A stretch of 64,000 nucleotides of DNA from Rana temporaria (taxonomy: Eukaryota > Chordata > Amphibia > Anura > Ranidae). The stretch covers positions 177,157,928 to 177,221,927 of the forward strand of contig NC_053496.1 of NCBI RefSeq assembly GCF_905171775.1, in the 5' to 3' direction. Both the position numbers and the translations under genes were made by a program. Positions 47,953 to 57,786 of this stretch are shown piece after piece (positions within the stretch are counted from its first letter, which is position 1; the number at the start of each line of letters is the position of its first letter). The notes under the pieces were generated by a model. It searched no databases. It was not told the origin of the DNA and saw only the letters and a program-made list of their open reading frames with translations.

Positions 47953-48087
47953 GCATGTTATTGACCAGTGTCTGCATATGCAGAGATTGACGCCTTGTGA
48001 TAGGTGCGGTTTTTATACATGTAATTAATGGATAAGGATAAACAACAAAAAATAATAAATGTACAGAAAATGTAAAGACTTTTAATG

Positions 48088-48291
48088 TATGAATGAAGAC
48101 TGAAGTATTTATGAATGAAGGCTGCAGTATTTCAATTCTCCACAAGATGGTGATCTTACTCCTGAGCGTGGAACGCAAAGAAGGAAGTGATGTCATGTAC
48201 GGACAGGAAGTGATGTAGGGTAAAAGACAGGAAGTTCCAGAGGAGAGGTGACTTGTTAGGAAATAGCGTACAGACATTACTGGATCTTGAG
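48088..48291 (+). promoter_or_regulatory. Putative promoter plus non-coding first exon of gene E
   Basis: Same module as 40-269, with donor CTTGAG|GTAC after 48291, almost identical to the module of D because it lies in duplication copy 2. First coding-frame exon of E is 1.35 kb downstream. Confidence 0.55.
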
Positions 48292-48747
48292 GTACGTTTA
48301 TTTTATTACTTATTTATTACAGGTACTTATATTACGTTTTCATTTACGCAGTGCTTTACATAAATATTTATATTGTACACTCACATCAGTCTCTGCCCCC
48401 AATGAGTTTACAATCTAAGGTCCCTAGCTCACATTCATACACACACATACTAGGGGCAATTTAGATCGGAGCCAATAAGCTACCAGCATGTCATTGGAGT
48501 GTTGGAGAAAAAAAGAGTACAGAGAGGAGGGAGAGCACATCCTGCTCCTCCACCGGTCTCTCTACCACCTTTGTGTTGTTATCTGTACTTTTTCGGAACA
48601 TGTGAAAGCCGTCCAAGACACCCGCCTGCCCTCTACCTACTGATGAAGTGAGCAGTTGCTAAGGGCAGGTCGGGCGGCTGCAAAACTTTGGAATTTGCCG
48701 GTGTTCTGTCGGATATTGTCACTGCTGTCGAGAAGTGCCCGGGACGA

Positions 48748-48974
48748 AGAGGTCTAGGGCCAAAATTATTGCTCTCGCTCTAACGTTCGCAGCGATACCT
48801 CACATGTGTGGTTTGAACACCGTTTTCATATGTGGGCGGGACTTACGAGTGGGGTCGCTTCTGTATACGAGCACACAGGGGCGCGCGGGAGCGCGATACT
48901 GGGAGGACGTCCATGGAGTTAAGCGACCGCCTTGTAGCCGTATTTCGGCTATGAGGCGGTGATCAAGTGGTTAA
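48748..48974. mobile_element. TTAA-element right-end fragment at the second joint
   Basis: Copy of 38928-39154; its final TTAA is at the start of the third, partial duplicate. Confidence 0.55.
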
Positions 48975-49715
48975 GGTTCGTAATTTACACAAGACAATCA
49001 TATGTGGAGTGCAGGCTCCATCTAGTGTTCTTTTTTGGTATTGCTTCAGTTCTGTTATTTAATTACTGTATGTGTTTAGTTAAGGAAGTTGTTAGAAAGC
49101 AGGGAATTCTGGGTAGAATCTTCACAGGAAGTGAAAAACAGCCACCATGCTTTGAGAAGACACTGCAGGGAGCAGGGCATGTCTTGCTCAATCTATCGCC
49201 ATTACCACTTAGAGAATTTAAAAAGTAGGTTTTTACTATCTCATCTTGTATTGTATATTGTTGTTTCTGCTATGTATGCTGTATTGTATGCAATAGTGTA
49301 CTTATTGAGGTCTGTTTCTGTTATTTTTGTAGTTTCACCTAGCTTGTTCTAATAAACTGAGATCAAAGAAATATGGTATCTGAAGTTTATGGGATAAGAA
49401 GGTTTAGCTGAATGACCTCGAGACAGAACATCCCTAGTATAGACATTACACATCCTGGTATAGTCCAAATAATTCTCAGTCTATCGACAGAGAAGTGTGT
49501 CCTATTTAGGTGAGGAGGATTCTGGGAGGGTCACGTGACTTCATCCTTATCCCTATAATGAAAATATTGTTCTATCTAGAGAGGAGAGAAGGATTCTACG
49601 ACGTCTTCTATGATAATTACTTTCTCTCTATACACAGAATTATAAAATAGTGAAGGAAACATCTGGAGATCCATAAACACCCAGCAGCCATCTTCACAGG
49701 ACATCGCCCATCACA

Positions 49716-52700
49716 GTGTCTTCACCTCACTGTCTGACAATAGAGGTAACCAGTGCCAGGAAGATTCTAGAAGTCACCAAGAAGATCACCGAGCTGACAG
49801 GAGAGGTGAGCGATGCCGGGAATTCTGGGACATTATCCAGTAACAGACAAGGGATGTGTCTGGATGGTGACTGTATCATTGTGTGTGTCAGGTTCCTATA
49901 AGGTGTCAGGAGGTCATTGTCTATTTCTCCATGGAGGAGTGGGAGTATTTAGAAGGACACAAGGGTCTCTACAAGGACGTCATGATGGACGATCAGCCGC
50001 CCCTCACATCACCGGGTAAGAGGAGACTTTATTGTAAAGGTGAGAGCAGTACGGAGGGTCCACCTAGATCCCCCATCATCTGATAAACACATAGAAACAA
50101 TGTATTCAGTCAGTGTGTGTGTTTCCTACAGATGGATCCAGTAATGGGAACCCACCAGAGAGATGTCCCCGTCCTCTGTATTCCCGGGATTCCACACAGG
50201 AAGGTCACACCATCCCCCACCATCATCAGGTAGGTGGGACTGAGCAACTAAAATTAAAAAATAATTCTAAACTAGGAGACCACATTCTTCAAAGTAACTT
50301 TTTGTTCCTTTTTATAAATGTATTCTGTTATCTTTGGGGTTTAGGGTGAAGAATTGAAAGACATCAAAGTTGAGATTAAAAAGGAAGAAGAGGAGAGGTT
50401 GGTGAGAAGAGATCAGCAGTCTATGGAGGGGGGAAGTCTTCAGTATTCCCGGGATTCCAAACCGGAAGATCAAAGCATCCCTCACCATCATCAGGTAGAA
50501 AGAACTGAGCTATAGAACTCAAAAGTTATTCTAAACGATAAAATAACTTTCTTATAGATATATATTTTTTTTATATTGAACTTAATTATCCAGATATTTA
50601 AATTTTTCATATTGGGGTTCAGGATAAATTAGGAAAAGACATCAAACTTGAGGTTAAAGAGGAAGAAGAAGAGACGTTGGTGAGTGGAGATCAGCAGTCT
50701 ATTGAGGAGATGACCATGAAAAGTGACCAGGAGGAATCTTCTCTTTGTATCAGCAGAAGTAAGTAATAATCACTGAATGCAGAAATGTTCACATTTTCCT
50801 TTTTCTTCTATGAGTATAAAAGATGAATTTAAATAATTGCAATGTGAAGATACTGTACACCATATGAAAGGCCCATCTCCATTCCTCAATATAACGTCAT
50901 GTTCCCAACAAATGAGGAGGAGATACTGTACACCATATGAAAGGTCCATCTCCATTCCTCAATATAACGTCATGTTCCCAACAAATGAGGAGGAGATACT
51001 GTACACCATATGAAAGGTCCATCTTCATTCCTCAGTATAAGGTCATTGTGACGAACCCTCATCCTCAACAGTCACCAGACAACACCAGTCTTGGAGTACA
51101 TCAGGAATAGCCTTTTTATTTGAGATCTCACACAAATATATACACAAGGGTGTCAATACAAACTGTAACCAGAAACCTAATTAACATGAGCTATTATTTT
51201 TTAGAAAGCCTAGGTGACTCTGAGGCATGACCTTTAGGACAGACTTGCCGTCTTTTAGCTCAGAAGACACAATCAACATTATCATAAATAGAGACACAGA
51301 AAACCTTCTCACAATAGCAGAGTTAATTAACACAAACAACACTGGGTGAAAGATTTAGAGCTCACAGTAGCCTTATTTACAATAAACACATATAACAGAC
51401 AACAAACAGACAGGTGGCTGGGGATGATGACATGAGCATCTTCTACGAGCTCCAACATTATGTAGCCATCACTATAATATGGCACATACAGGGTTCCCAG
51501 AGTCTGTGTGTTTTGTGGGGACATGGACTTGAATCCAAAAGTAACATTACTTCAAGGTCCCCAGGCATACACCTTGCAAAGAGTATTGTTCCCTTAAAAT
51601 CCAGGTCCCATAATCAGAAGGCAAGAGGATAGCATTCAGTCCTCTCCAAAAGCCTCTGTCCCAGCTAGGTCTGTCACAGTCATGTTCCCAACAAATGGGA
51701 ATGAGTTACTGTACACCATATGAAAGGTCCATCTCCATTCCTCAGTATAACGTCATGTTCCCAACAAATGAGGAGGAAATACTGTACACCATATGAAAGG
51801 TCCATCTCCATTCCTCAATATAACGTCATGTTCCCAACAAATGAGGAGGAGATACTGTACACCATATGAAAGGTCTATCTCCATTCCTCAATACAACATC
51901 ATGTTCCCAACAAATGAGGAGGAGATACTGTACACCATATGAAAGGTCCCTCTCCATTCCTCAATATAACGTCATGTTCCCAACAAATGAGGAGGAGATA
52001 CTGAGATTGTAGGCTTGGCTGGCTTAAATCAGGTTTGGTCTCCACCCAGAGACTGGCCACATTAATCACCTTGCAGGTGGACAGACAGACATGAAGAAGG
52101 TCATATGAAAGGTCCATCTCTATTCCTCAATATAACGTCATGTTCCCAACAAATGAGGAGGAGATACTGTACACCATATGAAAGGTCCATCTCCATTCCT
52201 CAATATAATGTCATGTTCCCAACAAATGAGGTGGAGTTGCTGTATTTTTATCTGAGACACTGTAGAGTGTTAGACCAACATACTGTATATAAATTCTGAA
52301 TGAAAGGAATGAAGAATTCTTATAACATTTAAACATTGTTATCCAACAGGAGGACACTATGTCCTGAATAACGTATCTTCAGAAATTAAAGCAGAAGAAA
52401 ATCCCACCACACAACGTTCTCCAGGAGAAAATCCCACCACACAACGTTCTCCAGGAGAAAATCCTACCACACAACGTTCTTCAGGAGTGAATCGCATTAC
52501 ACAAATAATACATCATAAAACCTATCAAATGGAGAGATCCTGGGATTTCTCTGATCCTGAGGATTCTTCTAAAGTTCCACAAACTCTTGAATCTCACAGT
52601 ACAGATCCATCTAATCCAGAGGAATCTTCCTTGAACCATGAAGGATCTCACACAGGAGAACATTCCTTGTCATCTACAGTGTGTGGGAATTCATCCAAAG

Positions 52701-53752
52701 AAACCAGAGAGCCTCTTACACACCAGAAAAGTCATAAGAGTTTGCGTACTTACTCATGTCCAGAGTGCGGGAGATGTTTTAATGTGAAAAGAAACTTTCT
52801 CAGTCACCAGAGAGTTCACACAGGCGAGCGTCCTTTCCCATGTTCAGAGTGCGGCAAGCGTTTTACTGACAAAGGAAACCTTCTTAAACACTACAGAATT
52901 CACACGGGTGAGCGTCCCTTTTCATGTTCAGAGTGCGGGAGATGTTTTATTCGGAAAGCAGAACTTGTTAGTCACCAAAGAATTCACACAGGTGAGCGTC
53001 CGTTCTTGTGTTCGCACTGTGGTAAAAGTTTCATTCAGAAAGGACACCTTCTTAAACACCAGAGAACTCACACAAGTGAGCGTCCTTTCTCATGTTCAGA
53101 GTGTGGGAAACGTTTCATTCAGAAAAGAGACCTTGTTGTCCACCAGAGAATTCACAAGAGCGAGCGTCCTTACTCTTGTTCAGAGTGTGGGAAAAGTTTC
53201 AATCAGAAAGGAAATCTTGTTAATCATCAGAGAAGTCACACGGGCGAGCGTCCCTATTCATGTTCAGAGTGCGGGAAATGTTTCCACGAAAAAGGAAACC
53301 TTCTTAAACACCAGAGAATACACACGGGCAAGCGTCCATATTCTTGTTCAGAGTGTGGGAAAACTTTTGCTCAGAAAGGCGAACTTAATAATCACCAGAG
53401 AATTCACACCGGCGAGCGTCCTTTTCCGTGTTCAGAGTGCGGAAAATGTTTTGTTCGGAAAGAACACCTTCTTAAACACCAAAGAATTCATATAGGCGAT
53501 TATCCTCATTCATGTTCTGAGTGTGGGAAATCTTTCATACAGAAAGAAGTACTTCTTCTACACCAGAGAGTTCACACAGATGAACGTCCCTATTCATGCT
53601 CAGAGTGCGGGAAATGTTTTGTCCGGAAAGATAAACTTCTTAGACACCAGAGAGTTCACACGGGGGAACGTCCCCATTCGTGTTTAAAGTGCGGGAAATG
53701 CTTCAGTCAAAAAAGTGGGCTTAATCGACACCAGAGAATTCACATGAACTAA
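49716..53752 (+). CDS. Gene E: KRAB zinc-finger protein, 12 C2H2 fingers
   Basis: Coding pieces are 49716-49805, 49892-50015, 50132-50229, 50345-50494, 50623-50758 and 52350-53752, in phase, for about 666 residues. The first exon probably starts at 49638. It is the most diverged member: the helix exon has lost one Leu codon (ITELTGE), and the KRAB-A box reads QEVIVYF and ends KDVMMDDQ, changing two otherwise conserved positions. The acidic exons have DIKVE and DIKLE. Three coding repeats and MERSWDFSDPEDSS precede 12 intact fingers (52751 to 53746). Contact residues: VRNS, DGNK, RAES, QGHK, QRDV, QGNN, EGNK, QGEN, REHK, QEVL, RDKR, QSGR. Linkers 4, 5, 9 and 10 are TSERPF, KSERPY, IGDYPH and TDERPY. 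A solo LTR sits in its last intron and a TTAA element in its 3' UTR. A nuclear DNA-binding role is likely; repression strength may be reduced. Confidence 0.85.
50845..52235. repeat. Intronic 73-bp repeat array of gene E, expanded
   Basis: About eight copies of the 73-bp unit are present, the most of any unit; starts of ACTGTACACC at 51781, 51854 and 51927 show the exact period. The array is interrupted by the solo LTR. Confidence 0.75.
51047..51678 (-). mobile_element. Solo LTR (632 bp) in the last intron of gene E
   Basis: It begins TGTGACGAACCC and ends GGTCTGTCACA, with a 5-bp duplication GTCAT at 51042-51046 and 51679-51683. The surrounding 73-bp repeats give the empty-site reading (ATAACGTCATGTTCCC). 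On the minus strand an AAATAAAAAGG motif lies near the 3' end, as expected for a poly(A) signal, so the LTR is in antisense to the gene. No internal region remains. Confidence 0.85.
52397..52486 (+). repeat. Coding 30-bp minisatellite, 3 units (gene E)
   Basis: Three in-frame units of ENPTTQRSPG; the last has TCTTCAGGA (SSG). Lowest copy number of the cluster. Confidence 0.9.
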
Positions 53753-53855
53753 CCACCTTTTTTTATGTTCAGACGGACCAATGGGGAGTGTGGCAAGAAC
53801 AACCTCCAGAGAACGTGTGTCCTTCCTTATAATCAGAATGTATAAAATGTTTCTG

Positions 53856-55093
53856 TTAACCACTTCCCGCCCGGCCTATGGCCGATTTACGTCCGGGAAG
53901 TGGTTGTGAAATCCTGACAGGACGTTCACGAACGGCCTGCAGGATTTCGTGCCGCGCGCGCCAGTCTGACACCCTGCATCTCCGATCTCGGTAAAGAGCC
54001 TCCGGCGGAGACTCTTTACCACGTGATCAGCCGTGTCCAATCATGGCTGATCACGATGTAAACAGGAAGAGCCGTTGATGGCTCTTCCTCACTCGCGTCT
54101 GACAGACGCGAGTAGAGGAGAGCCGATCGGCGGCTCTCCTGACAGGGGGGGTTCGCGCTGATTGTTTATCAGCGCAGCCCCCCCTCGGATCGCCACATGG
54201 ACCACCAGGGAAGCCCACCCTGGACCAGGGTGGGCAAAAAAAAAAAAAAAAAAAGCCGGAAACAAAAAAAAAAACAAAGTAAAAAAAAAAAAAAAAAAAA
54301 AAAAGCATTAAGAAAAAAAGATGCCAATCAGTGCCCACAAATGGGCACTGACTGGCAACCTGGGTAAATCACCTGTGCTGCCCCACAGTGTCCATCAGTG
54401 CCACCCCAGTGTCCAGTGCCACCCCACAGTGCCCATCCATGCCCAGTGCCCACCTATCAGTGCCCATCTGTGCCACCCATAAGTATCCATCAGTGCCACC
54501 CATAAGTGCCGCCCATGAGTGCCCATCTGTGCCGCCTATGAGTGCCCAGTGCCGCCCAAGAGTGCCCATCAGTGCCGCCTATGTGTGCCCATCAGTGCCG
54601 CCTATGAGTGCCCAGTGCCACCCAAGAGTGCCCATCAGTGCCACCTATGTGTGCCCATCAGTGCCGCCTATGAGTGCCCATCAGTGCTGCATACCAGCGC
54701 CGCCAATCAGTGCCACCTCATCTGTGCCCGTCAGTACTATTTCATCGATGCCCATCAGTGCCATCTCATCGGTGCCCATCAGTGCCACCATATCAGTGCC
54801 CGTAATTGAAAGAGAAAAACGTATTTACAAAAAAATTAACAGAAAAAAATAAAAACATAATTTTTTTTCTAAATTTTCAGTCTTTTTTTAGTTGTTGCGC
54901 AATAAAAAAAAATCGCAGAGGTGATCAAATACCACCAAAAGAAAGCTCTATTTGTGGGTAAAAAAGGACGCCAATTTTCTTTGGGTACAGTGTAGCACGA
55001 CCGCGCAATTGTCATTCAAAGTGCGACAGTGCTGAAAGCTGAAAATTGGCTTGGGCAGGAAGGTGCGTAAGTGCCCTGTATGGAAGTGGTTAA
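53856..55093. mobile_element. TTAA-flanked element in the 3' UTR of gene E
   Basis: Its termini CCACTTCCCGCCC and TGTATGGAAGTGG are bounded by TTAA at 53856-53859 and 55090-55093. Genes A-D read CTGTTAAAGAAAATC at this point, the intact target. It carries a minisatellite (54365-54800), a long A/T tract (54238-54304) and the family signature in reverse (GAAAGCTCTATTTGT). It separates the stop codon from the conserved AATAAA by an extra 1.2 kb. Confidence 0.92.
54365..54800. repeat. Minisatellite CAGTGCCACCCATGAGTGCC inside the TTAA element
   Basis: Units of 19-22 bp based on GTGCCCATCAGTGCC. The minisatellites at 37345-37785 and 47180-47610 are the same kind of repeat in the other orientation, so it belongs to the element family. 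Confidence 0.8.
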
Positions 55094-55133
55094 AGAAAAT
55101 CACTTCTTGGACCCCAGAATATTCATAAAGACT

Positions 55134-55139
55134 AATAAA
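55134..55139 (+). terminator. Poly(A) signal AATAAA, gene E
   Basis: The conserved AATAAA, now 1.38 kb after the stop because of the element insertion. Confidence 0.6.
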
Positions 55140-55639
55140 GTTTTTGTGTTCATATTGGCTTATTTGGAGGCGTGGCCAAAGTGCAATGGGATTTTTTTGG
55201 AATGATGTCATAGTTATAGATCTGCAGGGATTGAATTATAGTAATACGATCCTCTAAACAATGCTGACTTGGTCCCGCACTCACACAGGCCCCACCATAG
55301 AGTACGACAACCCATGGACCATACTTTTTATTGGTTGCTATTAGCCAATATACTGTACATCTATTTGCTTTACTGAAGGAACTAACTTTTTATTGGACAG
55401 ACTAAAGTATAATTATTTTTAAATTGGATTTTTCTTTTACTTCAGCTATGCAAGATTTAATTTAGATTATTCATTGTGTGTTATTAATGTAATCCGATTT
55501 TCTAGAATAAACAAGAAAGCTCTACTCTACAATATATTGTTCTGAGTCATTTTCTACAAATGAACATCATTTTTAGATGATTGGTGATTGGAATGTGCTT
55601 AGTTCATAGAGAGTCTTCCATTGGTGTTATATTAGTGAG

Positions 55640-56270
55640 ATGTGAGAGCCCAGAAGGTCCAGTTCCAGAGAGCCCAGAAGGTCCAGTTCCAGAGGATCCG
55701 GAAGGTCCAGTTTCAGAGAGTCTAGAAGGTCCAGTTCAGAGTCCAGAAAGCCAAGTTCCAGAGGATCCCGAAGGTCCAGTTCCATAGGATCCAAAAGGTC
55801 CAGCTCCAGAAGGTCCCGTTCCAGAGAACCCAGAAGATCCATTTCCAGAGAGTCCAGAAGGTCCAGTTTCAGAGAGTCCAGAAGGTCCAGTTTCAGAGAG
55901 TCCAAGAGGTCCAGTTTCAGAGAGTCCAGAAGATCCATTTCCAGAGAGTCCAGAAGGTCCAGTTTCAGAGAGTCCAGGAGGGCCAGTTTCAGAGAGTCCA
56001 GGAGGGCCAGTTTCAGAGAGTACAGGAGGGCCAGTTTCAGAGAGTCCAGGAGGGCCAGTTTCAGAGAGTCCAGGAGGGCCAGTTTCAGAGAGTCCAGAAG
56101 GTCCAGTTTCAGAGAGTCCAGGAGGGCCAGTTTCAGAGAGTCCAGGAGGGCCAGTTTCAGAGAGTCCAGGAAGGCCAGTTTCAGAGAGTCCAGGAGGTCC
56201 AGTTTCAGAGAGTCCAGAAGGTCCAGTTTCAGAGAGTCTAAAAGGTCCAGTCCCAGCGGATCTAAAAGGT
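55640..56270. repeat. 24-bp minisatellite GAGAGTCCAGAAGGTCCAGTTTCA
   Basis: About 26 units of 24 bp (some of 21 or 18) with AGAAGG/AGGAGG variants. The 24-bp period keeps frames open on both strands (SPEGPVSE on plus, LDLLDSLK on minus); no start or exon structure supports a protein on the plus strand. Confidence 0.88.
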
Positions 56271-56274
56271 CCAG

Positions 56275-56451
56275 TTACAAATATATGCCAGCTAATATTC
56301 TAAGGATACATGAAGCCACTACAAATGCCACATAGAATATTTCCATTGCTGCCATCTTGGTTTTGCTCCTCATGCTCACAGTGATCAGCTCCATTATTTC
56401 CCAGTTCTTATCTTCATCATCAGTGATACAGAGGTCATACCCATCAGTGTC
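56275..56451 (-). pseudogene. Unidentified 58-codon frame with a hydrophobic segment
   Basis: Reading minus from 56451, a frame bounded by stops has an acidic start (DGYDLCITDDEDKNW), a basic patch (SMRSKTK) and a hydrophobic stretch (IFYVAFVVASCILRILAG) ending at TAA 56275-56277. This acidic-basic-membrane order looks like the last exon of a membrane protein, but no splice acceptor or neighbouring exon was found and I do not recognise a family. Beyond the TAA the same frame continues as the LDLLDSLK minisatellite. Possibly a chance frame. Confidence 0.2.
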
Positions 56452-56525
56452 TCAGAGAGTATGTCAGTGTCGTGTCCTCTGTGTATCCCCCTTTGTGGTA
56501 TTGGGGTGATAACGCTCATGATCAA

Positions 56526-56652
56526 TCACCACCAAAAGAAAGCTCTATTTGTGGAAAAAAATACATACATTTTGTTTGGGTACAGTGTTGCACGACCGCG
56601 CAATTGTCAGTTAAAATAACACTGTGCCGTATCGCAAAAAAATGGCCTGGTC
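56526..56652. mobile_element. TTAA-family fragment, reverse orientation
   Basis: It contains CCAAAAGAAAGCTCTATTTG and CGACCGCGCAATTGTCAG, the family signature reversed, ending AATGGCCTGGTCA next to the following element. Confidence 0.6.
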
Positions 56653-57626
56653 AATAACCACTTAAGCCCCGGACCATTACGCAGGTAAAGGACCTAGCCA
56701 GTTTTTGCGATTCGGCACTGCGTCGCTTTAACTGACAATTGCGCGGTCGTGCGACGTGGCTCCCAAAAAAAATTGGCGTCCTTTTTCCCCCACAAATAGA
56801 GCTTTCTTTTGGTGTTATTTGATCACCTTTGCGGTTTTTATTTTTTGCGCTATAAACAAAAATAGAGCGACAATTTAGAATTTTTACTTTTTGCTATAAT
56901 AAATATCCCCCAAAAAAGATATAAAAAAACATTTGTTTCCTCAGTTTAGGCCGATACGTATTCTTGTACATATTTTTTTGTAAAAAAAATCGCAATAAGT
57001 GTTTAACGATTGGTTTGCGCAAAATTTATAGCGTTTACAAAATAGGGGATCGTTTTATGGCATTTTTATTAATATTTTTTTTTTTACTACTAATGGCGGC
57101 AATCAGCGATTTTTTCATGACTGCGGCAATATGGCGGACACATCGGACAATTTTGACACATTTTTGGGACCATTGTCATCTTCACAGCAAAAATTGCTAT
57201 AAAAATGCATTGTTTACTGTGAAAATGACAATTGCCGTTTAGGAGTTAACCACTAGGGAGCGCTGAAGGGGTTATGTGTGACCTCATATGTGTTTCTAAC
57301 TGTAGGGGGGCGGGGCTGGACGTGTGACGTCACTGATCGCCTTTCCCTATATCAGGGAAAAGACGATCAGTGACATTGCCACTGTGAAAAACGAAGAAGG
57401 TGTGTTTACACACACCTCTCCCTGTTCTTCAGCTCCCGTGACCAATCGTGGGACACCGGCAGCGATCCGGTCCACGGGTCCTGCGGTCACAGAGCTTCGG
57501 ATCAGGTCGCAAGTGCGCGCCTGCGACCCGCGGTTAGGTATTTAAAGGGGACGTACAGGTACGTGGCTGGGCCCAGCCGTGCCATTCTGCCGACGTAAAT
57601 GTGCAGGAGGCGGTCCTTAAGTGGTT
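56653..57626. mobile_element. TTAA-family element
   Basis: Termini ATAACCACTTAAGCC and GGTCCTTAAGTGGTTGA are inverted, with degenerate TTAA. It lacks the hAT-like insert found in the copies at 34682 and 44459, so it serves as their reference. Confidence 0.7.
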
Positions 57627-57786
57627 GAGGGGGGAAAACCTTCTGGGGCTGAAATGGTTAATTTACATTGTTCTATTTCTGTATGTGGATGATGGCTCTG
57701 TAATTATTTTAATAAAATTTTAATTTTTTATTTTTTTTTATTGTGTTTTTATTGAAAATGTTTGCAGTTTTACACAGTATGCAATA
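57627..57786. other. Spacer with another TTAA-type end
   Basis: It includes GGGGCTGAAATGGTTAA, an isolated right end of the same family, then AT-rich filler. Confidence 0.4.

Larger units (their letters stand above)
39151..48970 (+). repeat. Tandem segmental duplication, copy 2 (9820 bp, holds gene D)
   Basis: Second copy of 29363-39150. From 48971 a third, more diverged copy of the left part continues into the 5' flank of gene E. Confidence 0.92.

Noticed and set aside
55581..55938. SPEGPVSE (plus) and LDLLDSLK (minus) repeat proteins
   Set aside because: A 24-bp minisatellite opens frames on both strands; stops occur at irregular units and there are no splice or start signals.
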